Shown here: positions 1-18,845 of the stretch, piece by piece
Position numbering within the stretch: position 1 is the stretch's first letter
Layout: every line of letters begins with the position of its first letter
Assembly: GCF_024679095.1 (NCBI RefSeq)
Contig: NC_066522.1
Span: 14,182,753-14,246,752, forward strand
From: Eriocheir sinensis
Taxonomy: Eukaryota; Arthropoda; Malacostraca; Decapoda; Varunidae
DNA: 64,000 bases
Direction of reading: 5' to 3'
Translations under genes and position numbers: made by a program
Notes under the pieces: model-generated
The model's input: the letters and a program-made list of their open reading frames with translations, nothing else
Told to the model about the DNA's origin: nothing
Database searches by the model: none

Positions 1-718
1 GACGATATGTTTAGTAATACGACCCTTCTCTGGCCGGTATATAAGATACTTTCGCTTCTCACATCACCTATTTCTGAAGGTCAAAGAGGGGATCAATCGG
101 GTTCTCAAGAGTGGGTTTCTTTAGGTTCACGGTACAGAGGAAGGGTCAAACTACCACCAGGGTCATAAAAACTACTCCTGGAAATGCCCAAAACTCATAC
201 GAAAGCCTTGTCAAATATGTGAACTTGAGGGACGAAATGTTTTAAAATACGACCCAGAATGTGAGACGACTCCAATGCAAGACTAAGGGGCCACTTTCAA
301 GGCCTTGCCACTCTACAAACGTTTCCATATAACAGTTTCCTTTTTTTTTAAGCTTACTGTTCCCTCTACTGATGATTATGATAGTGATGAATATTGTGAT
401 GATGATGATGAGAGTGATGGTGAAGAAAAGGACGACGAGAAGGTGGAGGACACTTACGTTGATTAATACCTTACGTTGATTTTTACGAATATTCCACTTT
501 GAAATGAACCACTTGAGGGAGTAGTTTGAGTTGGAAAAATAAGCCTCCCACAAACAACAATCATCGTTATTGAAATTGTAAAATAAATTGTGTCCATGCA
601 AGAGAAAAGAATGAACTTTCAATATAACTCCACGGGAATAACCTGTGAGACTTAACTAGGCTCACCTGATATCACCAAAGCCAGTAAAAGGTCACCGTAT
701 CCCTCACTGTGTCCTTTT
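1..718. other. No gene recognised; possible old 230-bp duplication
   Basis: No convincing exon or repeat family is visible. A segment at 1-25 resembles one at 231-255 (both read GACGA.ATGTTT..AATACGACCC), which hints at an old tandem duplication with a period of about 230 bp. Open frames on the minus strand here have no codon bias or motif I recognise. Confidence 0.3.
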
Positions 719-1060
719 GCTAAGCTTCCCCTCACTCTGTAGGGGGCTAAGCGCACATCCCGAACACTCCTCCCTCTCAAATACAAAGATAATAGCGACT
801 GCTGCCTATTTGTTCCCGCCATACAATCCGCTAAGCCGCCGCTGAGCATATGGGGGCTAAAGACCCACATAAACATTTATCTCCTCTCAAACAAGGAAAG
901 AGGAAAACAGCAGCCCTACCTTACTTTCTGGTACCCCTGATACACTCATACCATCTGCTAAGCTGCTCCTGAGCTTATTGATGCTAAATCCCCATCTTAA
1001 AAATTCCTTCCCTCTCTAAAAAGAAAATAATACCTTCTCCCACCTGGTGCCCCTACCACA
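719..1060. repeat. Degenerate tandem repeat, about 110-127 bp x 3
   Basis: Three successive blocks begin with GCTAAGC at about 719, 829 and 955. Each runs through a GAGC/GGGGCTAA segment and then an ATTCCT/CTCCTCTCAAA segment. Copies differ at many sites, so this is an old minisatellite-like array. No coding role is apparent. Confidence 0.5.
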
Positions 1061-1457
1061 CACTGCTATACTCACAGTATGAAGGGCGTCACGCAGGGCT
1101 CTAACAGCTACAGCAGCTAAGTTTTCATGGACACTTTTCCATCCTCTAGAAATTCGTGGCCCTCAGACGCAGAGCCCAGCGCCTTCCTGTCTCCGGAGAC
1201 GGTCATCCCGCAGCTCCTGGAAAAGTTGGCAGCATCAAGAAAAAAGTTATTCTGCAATTTTTCACTGATTTTCCCAGTTTGCTGTACAGTAAGTTTTTAC
1301 CAAGAACCATGATTTTTCCAGAGATCCTTCTCGACGTGACTGAAGGAATAAAAAAAAAATTGTACCATAATGCTGCTGCTATTTAGAAATAAGGGTTTAT
1401 CCACAACTAAAAGATTTACTTTAAATAACACCGCATCTATCTATTACGGCTGAGGAA

Positions 1458-3389
<1,932 letters not shown>

Positions 3390-3392
<3 letters not shown>

Positions 3393-3560
3393 ATCAGCCT
3401 GCATCATTCAGATGCAAAACATACGTGAGTCTCTCCCAAACAATTCCATTCGTTTCTGTCTGGCGCCTCTCGTTTCCAGTCTCGATGTAATCGTTTCACA
3501 TATTTCCTATCTTCATCATAACGTCCGGTGAACAGCCTTCCCTTTGTCCTTTCATATTAT
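3390..3560. mobile_element. Possible LINE 3'-tail relic next to (TA)n
   Basis: Immediately after the TA tract comes a block reading GTCATCAGCCTGCATCATTC, followed by CTCTCCCA and CCATTCGTTTCTGTCTGGCG. This resembles the widespread arthropod LINE 3' ends built on CATCAGCC...CTCTCCCA...CCATTCGT. No reverse transcriptase frame remains and the orientation is not certain. The attribution rests on my memory of the motif and should be tested with a repeat library. Confidence 0.4.
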
Positions 3561-3796
3561 TCATTTTCCGGCCTGTCACTCTTTTTGGCTCAGCTGTCCT
3601 CTCTCCTGCACATATGTCCTCACCATTACTATTTCTTGTTTTTAATTGCTTTATTGTGTTTTCCATTTGAATTTCATTTCATACTCAGTTTAATTGAAAG
3701 CAATGATATATTCATTCCTCTTTGTGCACCTCTGAATTTCCAGAGACTTGATCAGTATATGTTTCCCGAATTCATATATGATGAAGGGGAGATGGC

Positions 3797-3807
3797 ATAT
3801 ATATATA

Positions 3808-3880
<73 letters not shown>
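3797..3880. repeat. (AT)n microsatellite
   Basis: About 84 bp of AT with one TT interruption near 3811. Simple repeat. Confidence 0.96.
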
Positions 3881-3885
<5 letters not shown>

Positions 3886-4374
3886 CGTCTATCAATGCAT
3901 CATATTGTTAGCTGTGTAACCTTAATAAAGAGCTAAGAAATAACACGTTTTCGTAATTACAAGTAACAGCAGAATTCACAGACAATGTAAGATCCTGCTG
4001 AGTGATCGGTCTCTCAGCAAAGACAACAAACTAATTAGAAAGCAGATGTTCTTAGATGATTTTTCTTCTCCTTCCCTTTCTTCATATGACTTATTACACG
4101 AGAAGACGGGCTTATTTATAATCTGCGACAAGGTCTGTATTCTGTATCCAGCTGCTGTCACCTCATTTCTGTCCAGAGTTGCACTTGGTAGAAAAAAAGA
4201 AAGAAAAAGAAAACTACGTTAGGTGGGCGCATTTAGAGGAACTTCTCGTGCACATTATGCCGGATGATGCAATATTTACTAGCAAGGCAAAGAAGCAGAC
4301 ATAAAACACTGAAATGAAAGAGAGAAACAGAGAAAGAAAGTCAGTTTTGTTTTGTCTGTGTGTGTGTAGGTGTG

Positions 4375-4378
<4 letters not shown>
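3881..4378. other. No gene recognised
   Basis: AT-rich intergenic sequence with no exon, RNA gene or transposon that I can support. Confidence 0.4.

Positions 4379-4442
<64 letters not shown>
4379..4442. repeat. (TG)n microsatellite
   Basis: About 64 bp of uninterrupted TG. Simple repeat. Confidence 0.97.
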
Positions 4443-4444
<2 letters not shown>

Positions 4445-5020
4445 TGGGTACATCCTTGCATGTCCAGCGGCAACAAAATCTACAAAGAAAACAACTATAG
4501 CATCGAGAATAATATCAGTGTCAGTACCAAATAATTCCCAACAACGGATCCAGTTTTATATTTTCTTTTATCTGCTGCGTGGCGCCGATATCCGCGGGAA
4601 CAAACAAAACTTCACTCATTAGTTTACCGATAACGACAAGTATCGCCCCGACGAGAAAGAAACCAAGTCTATACGTCGTCGATAATTCAGGTCGATCTGG
4701 GAGAAAGAAGGAGGAGGGACGCAGCGGACAAAGAAGTTGATTTCAGAGCGAGACCAAATTTAAAACCCGGCGCCGAGCCTCTGAGGAACAGCCGTATTTG
4801 TGTCAGGGCCGCGCAGAGCGAGTCCAGCGTAATCCAGTTAGTATCGGAGCAGTCACGCCGGTGTGTTATTTCAGCATTCAGATCAATGACTTGACTTCTT
4901 TTTCAACACTGACAGGCGGCACGAGTTTGTGTGGGGGCGGGAGGGTCGTGTGTCTGTGTGTGGGGAGTGAGAGGTGAGTGCGGGCTTGGAGGGTAGGAGC
5001 GGATAAGTGGGAGGAGGGTC
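4443..5020. other. Intergenic, GC-richer island
   Basis: The part from about 4690 to 5000 is richer in G and C than its surroundings and contains TTTAAAA followed by GGCGCCGAGC near 4756-4780. It could be a promoter or leader region, but no downstream exon could be tied to it. Confidence 0.2.
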
Positions 5021-5021
5021 G

Positions 5022-5022
<1 letters not shown>

Positions 5023-5066
<44 letters not shown>

Positions 5067-5105
5067 GTCAGTGTGTATGGGAATAGTTTTGCTTATTTTT
5101 TTCTG

Positions 5106-5149
<44 letters not shown>

Positions 5150-5158
5150 TATAATAAT
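5023..5158. repeat. (TG)n at 5023-5063 and (AAT)n at 5109-5158
   Basis: Two simple repeats separated by about 45 bp of unique sequence. Confidence 0.95.
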
Positions 5159-6069
5159 GTAAAGTTTATTGAGGTCAAAGCGGCGCAGTGGCTAGGAAAA
5201 TAGGTACCGTAGGTGAGAGGGAGAAAGCTACATTAAGGTCACTAAAAACAGAAGAAAAGAAAATTCAGCACAATAACATAAGCGTGGGAAAAACATGTTA
5301 GTGATTCAACTAAGCACTAAGCTGCTATAATATCAGTACTGCCTCTGACTGGGACGTTTGGTTGCCTGGCTGCACTGAGTGTGGAGTAGGGGAGGTTAGA
5401 ACGGCAGGAAGTTAGTCCGGAGGAGACAAAGTGGATCGATTTAAGTTTCTTGAGGGACGTCATAGGTCAGGGCCAGGGGGGTGGAGGTCGCTGAACGATA
5501 ACAGATCGCCTGACTACGTCCATTCAGAAAATTTGCAACCCACGCCACAAGGTAAGATCACAGCAGAGCTTCACTGTTTCATCACATATGATTGTGTGGT
5601 TGACCAGATCAAATACGCAAGAGAAATCCACGGAAGTAAAGACAACAATCGTTACTTTTTAATGTGCCTGGAGGCTGACAAGACAGTGTGTGGTGGAGGA
5701 GGAATAATTTTGATATGGCCAGACTGTTGGAGGTCAGTGAAGGGGACAGTATAAGCGTAAGCCCGGGTAAACACAAAACCTTTACAGTCGTGGCTGGGTA
5801 TGGGATAATGGCTATGGGCCTGTTCCTTTAGAGTTGGGATGGATGGACTGAAGAATGGTAGAGACGTGGGGAGTTTCAAGACCGAGGGACTCCATCTTGA
5901 GGCATTGATAATAATATAATGGAGGAATGTGGCGTAGAGATCTCTAGGGAGAATTCCTTGTATAATAATGGATTTGATGGAACGTTTAACAAGATGCTGG
6001 TAAAATAGTTATTCATGAAAAGAGAAGCCTCCTCGTCGTGGAGATGAAAAACGGGAAAAAGAGGAGGTA
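5159..6069. other. No gene recognised
   Basis: A possible splice donor (CAAG|GTAAGA) sits at about 5551 after an open stretch from 5431. No acceptor, start codon or recognisable protein supports an exon. Confidence 0.25.

Positions 6070-6146
<77 letters not shown>
6070..6146. repeat. (TG)n microsatellite
   Basis: About 77 bp of TG. Long Thr-His or Cys-Val frames across it are artefacts. Confidence 0.97.
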
Positions 6147-6147
<1 letters not shown>

Positions 6148-6715
6148 ATGCCCCAGCTTTGCCAATAGGAGCGAGAGGGGCATTCACCTCTTTGCATAGA
6201 AAGTCAGACACACACTCTATACATTTATGCATGCGTCAATATGAATGCAAATATCTGTCATAAAACTTACCAACACGCAAATCATACGGAAATTATTTAT
6301 CTGCTGTATAAATTAAAACAAGCTGCATGGGAAACGGAACAGAGATTCGGCGAAACAAGCGTGGTTAATTTCCTTTATAATTGACCTTCGAACAGATTTG
6401 TGTATACAGTGAAAATACTGATATGAATATATAACAACAGTGGCAGTTTTCTCTCATGCAAGCAGAACTCGCGCACACGGGGGTTCTGCTGCAGGGGGAC
6501 CCGCTCTCGCCTCCTACCTCCCAGCCGTCCCCAAGCCTCACAGCGGAGCACTCATGTGACCTGAGACGGATCGGTCAGACTTGTTTGCTCCCGGAATTGC
6601 TAACCTGACGCTTTCAATAGAAGTGCCATGAAAGACAGCTGCTTTTGTATTCAAGGAACAAAGGAGGGCTAACTCATCTGAAAAGCTGAATTCGGTAAAA
6701 AAAATAAAAATTGTG

Positions 6716-6716
6716 A

Positions 6717-6803
<87 letters not shown>
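6716..6803. repeat. (AAT)n microsatellite
   Basis: About 88 bp of pure ATA/AAT trinucleotide repeat. It gives a poly-tyrosine frame on the minus strand that should not be called a gene. Confidence 0.97.
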
Positions 6804-8919
<2,116 letters not shown>

Positions 8920-9025
8920 GTGAAAATAGTTTGAGGCAACTTAAAGAAAGGCTGAGGATAATTCCAAATATAAATCCTCTTATTAAAACTTGAAATTTAT
9001 GATATCAGCCATAGAATCGGAAACT

Positions 9026-9027
<2 letters not shown>

Positions 9028-9092
<65 letters not shown>
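9028..9092. repeat. (CA)n microsatellite
   Basis: About 65 bp of pure CA. Confidence 0.97.
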
Positions 9093-9093
<1 letters not shown>

Positions 9094-9501
9094 TGCCTCT
9101 CTACGTAGAGCTGCACTGCTTCACAAGGCAACAATTTCAAGCAATAGCTGTTGATAGGAGGCCACCTGGCGATGCCCTCAACGACTGACCGATTGACGAA
9201 CCGATTAGAGTCAGTTGATCTGCCTACAAAACATGTCGGTCATATGACGCCCGCTTGGCCGGACACAAGCATATTGAGTCAGAAGCAGAGTAAAGCCGAG
9301 TATTGGGTTCAAAATATCCGCCGAACGAACAGAACTGAATGTGCACAATCGAAATTCTCATACATACTTCAGAGAATCATGGAATCTAGATCGCCTTACA
9401 CAAGCTCCTCCGCTACCAGTCAGCCACTGTGGGGTGTGTTAAGTTTATTATAACAAATGTATTCATATCTGCCCTGTATGTATGACTCATTCTGGCTATT
9501 C

Positions 9502-9602
<101 letters not shown>

Positions 9603-9655
9603 TTTATCTATCTACCAATCTATCTATATTTCCATCCATCTATCTATCTATTTAA

Positions 9656-12189
9656 TCTCGTCTTTCAACAATCGGCAATAAATATCAAGCTATAACTTTT
9701 ATTTTTCGATCTGGACTCCGCTTGTCTGAAAAATGAGCACCCACGCCGAATCCATGAGGCCGCCCCAGTGATAGGGTGCATCAGGGCAGGGAGGGAGCGT
9801 GCCAGGGCCATGACCCCCGGCCTGGTCATACACGTGGCCCGGCAGTTTCGTGATCACATGTCAGGGATACACACGATGCTTTCATTTACAGTTTCAATAC
9901 AAGTGTTTTCAATATTTCACTGTAGTTTACGTGTTCCCATGTTTTCATATCACAGAGTAATCACATCAAAAGCCGTTCGATGAGTGGCCGGCCCATCGTG
10001 CCAATCACTCCATTCACCGATTCCCCCGGCAGCCATGTCAGCAGGAGGGATTCACTTCGTTTTCCTCGTTATTTTATTATTTATGACGGTCTGAAAGAGT
10101 GATAACCTTGCGCCATTACTTCTAACGAGCAGCATCTCCATTAATGTTTATTTTAGGAATGGATTGGAAGACCCCGACAACCATTCCGTCCACCAAGCAA
10201 GTTTCGATACACAACATAATGTGATCTGCGTGAGGCTTTGTGACAGAGTTGCATGAACATACCAGTTGAATAACGCTTCCTTGGTGCGACAGAAGTATAT
10301 TTACCCAGAAGCCAAGTGGAAAACAATAAACCATCTAAAAATAACAACCTAAAATGACCAACCATAATTCCCAAACCAGACACAATGGTTAAAGTACAAG
10401 CATTGGAAATGAACCGCCTTACACATGCCCATTTCTTTGTAGTCAGTCGCCATGAGGTTCCCGAGATGAGGCAGCAGACATGAAGACGGACAGACAGACA
10501 CACGAGTTGCACAAAGATACAGAAAAACACGTGTGAAAAAGTTGAAGCTGCTTGTAGGAATGATGATGATTGCAAACACAAGTACAAAGTGTGTGTCTCG
10601 CCGGCATGGGCAAAACATTATGGCGCCACATAATACACAACTGAGGGAGCAAGCATCCACGGACCCAGCCGATCCCAAGGCCCACGTCGGTAAGACACCA
10701 CTGATCCGTCAAACAAATGTTCTTTTTTTTCTTGATGACAAAAAAAAAGAGCATGAGCAGTATTAACGGACATTTTCCTTCGCTAAGGTGACCAGTATGT
10801 GCCTCAATAAAGATAAAACGTTTATGAAATATGAGCCTCTTTGGCTAATGCATCGCCTCACTTTTATATGATTAACATGTCCGCTATGTTCATTCTGTAT
10901 TGATATTCCTCGAAGATCTGGCTCACACAAGAAGAGTGTTGTAACCCTCGCATGGCCGCGCCACTAAATGATGCAGTGCTTCAGTACCTCTTTACTAATT
11001 TATCTAGACTTTCATGCATTATGGTTAAGGGGAACCAAGAGCACTTATATATCAAGCTTGCAGGACCTTTCACAGTTAACGGACTTACTAGGCCGAGACC
11101 TCTGGAAAAAAAAAAAAAAAAAAAACAGAAAGCATAGTACGTAATCATCATTTTGTTAGTCAAATGTTCTGAAATACAAAATGCAGATTTGTGTATTTGT
11201 ATTATATACGTAGGCCTATATTTTAATCAAAATAACGCGAAGTACAATTTCAATATTTGCAACACCTTTTCGTATTTCATCCTCAGCGTCGTATCATGTG
11301 TTACGTTAAACCCAAACAGCCTCTCCAGTATTCTCTTGATAACCATAGGTCACGTTGGGGAGCCATGGCTTTGGTTGATAAGGCTCTTGGAGGTAACCAA
11401 GATATTACTTTTTTAGTTGTGACTGGCACCGAATACTATTAACTCTTGCTTTCCGAGCCCACAGAGAAAGCAGCATGCTTCCTCCTCCCCTCATTCTCCT
11501 CCTCGAACTGCCTATTATATTAACAAAATCGTTCAGTAAGATGAATGTGTAAACAGGTGTTTACATATTCGTTTTTTTCTCATATTACTAGACGAACAAG
11601 AATCAACACTCCCTATATACAAGACGCGTATTAATTTATTGATAAGAGGAAGACTATAGCAGAGGGGAGGAGCTTGTGATGTATCCCAAGGGCCAGTACG
11701 GAGGGAAGTGAGTGTTCAACAAAGTGGCTTCATCCCAGGCGGCACAGAGGGGAAGGTCTGGGGACGCGCCTCCCATGCCTTTGATTTCCTGGACGAGCGT
11801 TGCCCCGAACGACAAGCGGGATATTAACGTTATGAAACTGCGTTATAACTCGGCTGGCTGCTGAGTTCTGATACTTGTCATATTGATTAACGTCATACGC
11901 GTATACTGCGAAATTCTCTAAATCCTATCATGACAAAGTAAGAACTAACTTGTCTTCCTACACCTGTAGTAAAAGTAGGCTAAACCAATACTTGTGAAAC
12001 TTATATTACTTTCAGCCTATTTCTCATTTATTTTACGAAATTTTCCTGTAGAAGGAAAACGCAAAGTGGCTCACGAAATCCATGTCCAGTGTGTGTGATT
12101 TTCAAGGCATATCTAAGTAGGACACAATTCTCTAGTTCCTAAACTCTCAGTTAATAATTATATCATGTCTCGTCATGCTGACCAACCAA
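9656..12189. other. 2.5 kb with no recognised gene
   Basis: Unique-looking sequence with a short poly(A) tract at 11105-11124. Open frames on both strands up to 144 codons lack recognisable motifs, and I could not find paired splice sites around a coding-biased segment. Confidence 0.3.

Positions 12190-12233
<44 letters not shown>
12190..12233. repeat. (TG)n microsatellite
   Basis: About 44 bp of TG. Confidence 0.96.
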
Positions 12234-12235
<2 letters not shown>

Positions 12236-12384
12236 ACCCTATTAACAGTTTAATATTAATTGAAATGAGTCCGTTCCTAGAGCCATTCTCAAGTAATCAA
12301 TTTAACTCTTTCAAGTGGAAGGTAAGTCGAAATCAGTGCTAAATGTAATCCTTACTAGTCACCAACCGGATAATACTGTATAAT

Positions 12385-14194
<1,810 letters not shown>

Positions 14195-14299
14195 AAGCAT
14201 ATTTTGGGAAGGAGGGAGGGAGGGAGGGAGAGCTCAGCAGGGGAACATTACCGAAATTAAACTGGTCCTTTCAAATCTGACGGAACAGGCTCGGCAGTC

Positions 14300-14456
14300 A
14301 TGAGGTGAGTACCAAAACGACAGATACATTCAAAAAGCGATTAGATAAATTTATGGATAGTGATGTTAGGTGGGGTTAGGTTCACAGGAGCTACCTTGCC
14401 TACCGGCCACTTGCAGACTCCTTACGTTCTTATGTTCTTATGTTCTTATGTTCAAA
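14300..14456 (+). mobile_element. CR1-like LINE 3' end with 8-bp tail repeats
   Basis: A short frame reads TFKKRLDKFMD from about 14326, which resembles the C-terminal end of LINE reverse transcriptases of the CR1/L2 type (FKxRLDK). It is followed by about four copies of the octamer TTATGTTC at about 14427-14455. CR1-type LINEs end in short 8-bp direct repeats, so this looks like a strongly 5'-truncated copy. Family assignment is from motif memory. Confidence 0.5.
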
Positions 14457-15406
14457 CCGTATCCCAAAGGACCAAAATCCACGAGGAAAGTTAAATCTAA
14501 TTCCTCGAATGTCAGTAACGGCTTGTCCTTGGAGCAAACGTCCTTGGCCCCCACTGAGAACTAAAATCCTTGAGAAAGTTTTTTTTTTTTTTTCAACAAA
14601 GGAGACGGCTCAAGGGTAACAAAAAGTGTAGAAAAAAACGCAAATCACCGCTCCCACAACAGACAAAAGTAAAGAGCGGCCAAAAGAGAGGTGTCTTGAT
14701 ACACTCTTCTCGAAGGAGGCAACTCATAGGCAGGAGGATATGCAGACGAAGGAAGTCTGTTCCAGAGTTTACCAGTGTAAGGGATGAAAGAGTAAAGATG
14801 CTGGTTAACCCTATAGCAAAAGGTGTTTGGACACTATAGGGATGAGCTAAAGTAGAAAGTCGAGTGCAGCGGGGCCGCGGGTGGGGAGGAGGCATGCAGT
14901 TAGCAAGTTCAGAAGAGCAGTCAGCATGAAAATATCGATAGAAGATAGAAAGAGAGGCAACATGCCAGTAACGGCCATTTATTGAGGTAAGCCGTCCCTG
15001 GTCACCAAAAAAGCCCCCCCCAAAAAATGAACGTAATGTCTAATCCCTAGAATCCCAGTAATTGCTATTCCTTGCAGCAAACTATCTCTTCCCAACACCA
15101 AATGTCAAAAAAAGAGGAACGGAAATTCTCCCCGTTTCCCTTCACACAGGGTGCTTACTTGATCCCCGTCACCCCATCCCTGCCGCCCTGCCTCTCTGGC
15201 CGCGAACTCTCCGGCCGCATGTCAAACTTTAATGTTTCCCCTCAGTAAGCTCTTCCTTCAAGACGAGTCAGCTCAAACTTGTGGTCACGACCCTTTCAGA
15301 CCCCGGATGAGACACGATATTTTGCACCCGCCGGCACCACCTCAAACTTGCAGGATATCCCACGGACGCGACGCAGACACATATCACCTGGTCCAATCAC
15401 ACCTAC

Positions 15407-15409
<3 letters not shown>
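14457..15409. other. No gene recognised
   Basis: Contains a poly(T) run at about 14578-14593 and GA-rich sequence. Open frames of up to 100 codons on both strands show no recognisable motif. Confidence 0.3.

Positions 15410-15459
<50 letters not shown>
15410..15459. repeat. (CA)n microsatellite
   Basis: About 50 bp of CA. Imperfect CAC/ACC trinucleotide repeats continue at about 15590-15870. Confidence 0.95.
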
Positions 15460-15460
<1 letters not shown>

Positions 15461-16099
15461 TCAAAGGCACTCGCACGCCCACACGCACAACAACAATACA
15501 CAAATGTAAGACAAATTTGAATAAATGTCCGCCATAAAGGTGTAATGCGCGTATTAAAGGGAATGAAGGTCACCTGTTTGCGGAAATACACACCATCACC
15601 ACCACCACCACCACCGCCGAGCTCACCACCAACAACACTACCAGGAATCACTACCACTCCCCTCATCTACTACACCACCATTACCACACCTAACATACCT
15701 AAAGCACCACCATCACCATCGTATTAATCACCGGTTCAGTACAACCACCACCGGTATCATCAACACCCATCACCCACCACATCCACCATCATCCTAAGTG
15801 CTGCCATTCCCCCCCCCCACACACACACACACACCACCGCCCCCGCCGCCGCCACCACCATCACCACCATATGCATAAACAGCTCTAGTAGGTTTTAGCC
15901 GCGTCCAAATATGTCACGCTCATTCACATAGGCATCCGTCGCAATTAAAAGTCGTTTGGCTGAAAAATGGCGCTCGTTATACTTAGAGCGAGGAAAAATT
16001 ATATTTACAGCGGCATGTTTTTTGTCAAATGAAACGTAATCGCTGCTGTCTAAGGGATGGCTCCTACAAATCAGTGTGTGGCGGTGTGGAGTCGAGTTC

Positions 16100-16178
<79 letters not shown>

Positions 16179-16258
16179 AGCACTACTAGGGATAGGAGCG
16201 CTTTAATTAGGTTCAAATACAGGGATCGGAGCGCTTTAATTAGGTTCAAAAACAGGAA
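16100..16258. repeat. (TC)n microsatellite and a short direct duplication
   Basis: Pure TC at 16100-16175. After it, a segment of about 35 bp (GGAGCGCTTTAATTAGGTTC...) occurs twice in tandem at about 16195-16258. Confidence 0.85.
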
Positions 16259-16404
16259 CAGTTAGTACAGTAGCATAGTAATTTTGCATACATGACGGGG
16301 AGGATAATGATAGCTTTAGGTTATTAATATTTACTCAATGCACTCATCGACCTCTTTTTCCTCTTCTTCCTTATTCTTGTCTTCCTCTGCTCACTCTTCT
16401 TACC

Positions 16405-16407
<3 letters not shown>

Positions 16408-16497
<90 letters not shown>
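16408..16497. repeat. (TC)n microsatellite
   Basis: About 90 bp of pure TC. Confidence 0.97.
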
Positions 16498-16499
<2 letters not shown>

Positions 16500-16664
16500 C
16501 AAATGCACCAATTAGTCACTTGATGAGCAGCTACTTACCTTCCCATCTACCTATCTATCCATCGATTTATCCAATTCCCCGTACCTATCAAAGCGTCAAA
16601 CAACCTCTGAACACTACACCTTCATATCACTGGACTTTCCCCTTTCCCATTGTTTCCTATTCAG

Positions 16665-16785
16665 CACTTCGAGACCGACATACCCAAGAAGCATCAGTTA
16701 CGCTTTCCGCATGAGCAGCTGGCGGCCCTTGTCTTTAAGAGAGATAGGTTGAACTCCTTTGACTGTCTCATCAGCGCTGTCACAG
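16665..16785 (+). CDS. Candidate orphan coding exon
   Basis: A strong pyrimidine-rich acceptor (CCCATTGTTTCCTATTCAG) precedes a 121-base open stretch that ends at ACAG|GTATTG. In the phase set by this acceptor it reads HFETDIPKKHQLRFPHEQLA and continues for 40 codons with balanced amino-acid composition, unlike the low-complexity frames nearby. I do not recognise the protein, and no flanking exon was found within the window. It could be an internal exon of a gene with very long introns, a processed fragment, or chance. The donor is acceptable but not optimal. Confidence 0.3.
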
Positions 16786-17211
16786 GTATTGGGGCACACC
16801 TTTACGGCCTCCTCTCACGCACCTCCCTGCCTCGGCGTGTGTGTGTGTGTGTGTGAACATAAATAGAAGTTAAAAAAGATCAATCAAAGTACCGAACAAT
16901 ACAGCGAACAATTATTGTGAATAGGTGGTTATTGCAGTTGTTGTAATTGCTGTTATTGTTGCTATTAATGGTGGTAGTGGTGATTATGATGGCATTGTTG
17001 TTAGTGTGTTTTTTGCGTGCTAATAAAGCATTTCTGTTCCAGCCAACGGATAAAAAAAAACGTAACAAGCAACAACAACACTGCAATATTTTGTTCAGTG
17101 ATCTACATACATACCATTGCGTGCAAATGACTGGACGAGCAAAAAGATAAATAAAAACAAATGAAGGTTTATAAATTACTGATAGATAAATAAATGCAGA
17201 AATATGTATAT

Positions 17212-17334
<123 letters not shown>

Positions 17335-17582
17335 AAACACATTTGCGCGTTCCCATGCACACACAACCACACGTACAAAACAAAATTGGAAAGGTAAATA
17401 AATATGGTAAGGACACGAACAAAGCAGAGCGACGATGGAGAGAGAGCAGAGAATATATAAATCACGGAAAAAATGAAAAATAAGAAACACAAAACAAAAC
17501 TTGCATCCAAGGCCCTCAGGATCTCATCTCCGGCAAACGCGGGCAAAAGAAGGGTCGTTGTGATGCAAGTTTTGGGGAAGAC

Positions 17583-18180
17583 TGATGCAAACACATTCTC
17601 TGCCTGCCTGTCCCCTTCCATGCCTGTCCCTCGTCCTGACCTACACACAAGTCCCTCCTCAGATTCAGACCCACACAGCCCACCACCACCACCACTACTA
17701 CCTCGCTATCTCACTACCATACCACCATCAACACCATTACCTCCAGACCCCTTTCCTTGCTCTGACCCACACACATACGTCCCTCCTCAACTTCACACTC
17801 ACACAACCCTTCACCACAACCACCCAACTACCTCACCATCACCACCTCCACCTCCATTACCTCCAGATACAAACACATTCTCTGCCTGCCTGTCCTCTTC
17901 CATGCCTGTCCTTTCCTTTGCTCTGATCCAAACACAATTCCCAACTCAGCTTCACACCCTACGCCAGCACCACCCAACTACCTCACCATAACACCACCTT
18001 CACCTGCATGACCTCCAGACCCCTACTGATGTCCTTTCCCTTGCTCTGACCATAACCCCTTCACCACCACCATCACCACCTTCACCACATCATTTTTCTG
18101 TATTCAATCATAATCCCTCACCCACACAGTCATCCACCACCTCCTCCTTCACCACCAGGCTACTACTACATTCTCCACCT
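17583..18180. repeat. Degenerate tandem repeat, period about 285 bp, CCA-rich
   Basis: The block CAAACACATTCTCTGCCTGC starts at about 17588 and again at about 17873. ACCTCCAGACCCC-like and CACCCAACTACCTCACCAT-like blocks also recur, the latter near 17821 and 17965. Open proline-rich frames across it reflect base composition rather than coding. Confidence 0.55.
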
Positions 18181-18448
18181 CACCCTCCCACATCTCCACA
18201 GCCTCAGAGTCCTCCCCACCACCATCACCCTCCAGCGCTCATCTCTCCGCCGGGTTGTGGGCCATTACGACGCCCCGCACGCACAGGGAAGATATGCTCG
18301 TCAGCTACTCCGCCTTATCGAAAAAGAAATATGAATCCTCCCGCGCTTCCTCACTCCCTCTCTTTCCCTCTTCCTAGCTCCTCTTTCACCCTTCCCCTCA
18401 CACACACGGGAACCACCACCACCACCACCACAGGGAAGTTCCGAGGAG

Positions 18449-18845
18449 ACAAAAGGATAAAGGAAACAAACTTGTACATTGAGCTTTAAAAGAGAGAAAG
18501 GGATAAAGACAGTGGTATACAGGGAAGGAGAGATTCGTGAAAATGCAAAGGATGGTTTTAGGATTCTTGATGTAGCAGGAAAGGCAAAGGAATGAAGGAA
18601 GCCAAATGAATGAAGAAAGAGATAAAAAAAAACAGTAGCATATAGGAAAAAACGAGATCCGTGAAAATGCAAAGAATAGTTTAACAAATTTTCATAACTT
18701 ATTTAGGAGGAAAGGCAAAGAATGAAGGAAGCAAACCCGTACATTGAGTTCAAAGAGAGAGATGAAAATATACAGTGGCATATAGGGAAGGAGAGATCCG
18801 TGAAAATGCAAAGGATATTTTAAGGATTTTTGATAACGCAGGAGG
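18449..18845. repeat. Degenerate tandem repeat, period about 130-150 bp, three copies
   Basis: Shared blocks are GTGAAAATGCAAAG, GGAAAGGCAAAG.AATGAAGGAAG and ACAGTGGCATATAGGGAAGG. They recur in the same order with several indels. No coding or transposon signature is visible. Confidence 0.6.

Noticed and set aside
1136..1286. Possible exon with acceptor TCCTCTAG at about 1148 and donor ACA|GTAAGT at about 1289, containing EPSAFLSPETVIPQLLEKLA
   Set aside because: The first half is coding-like but the second half is not, and no neighbouring exon, start or stop context was found.
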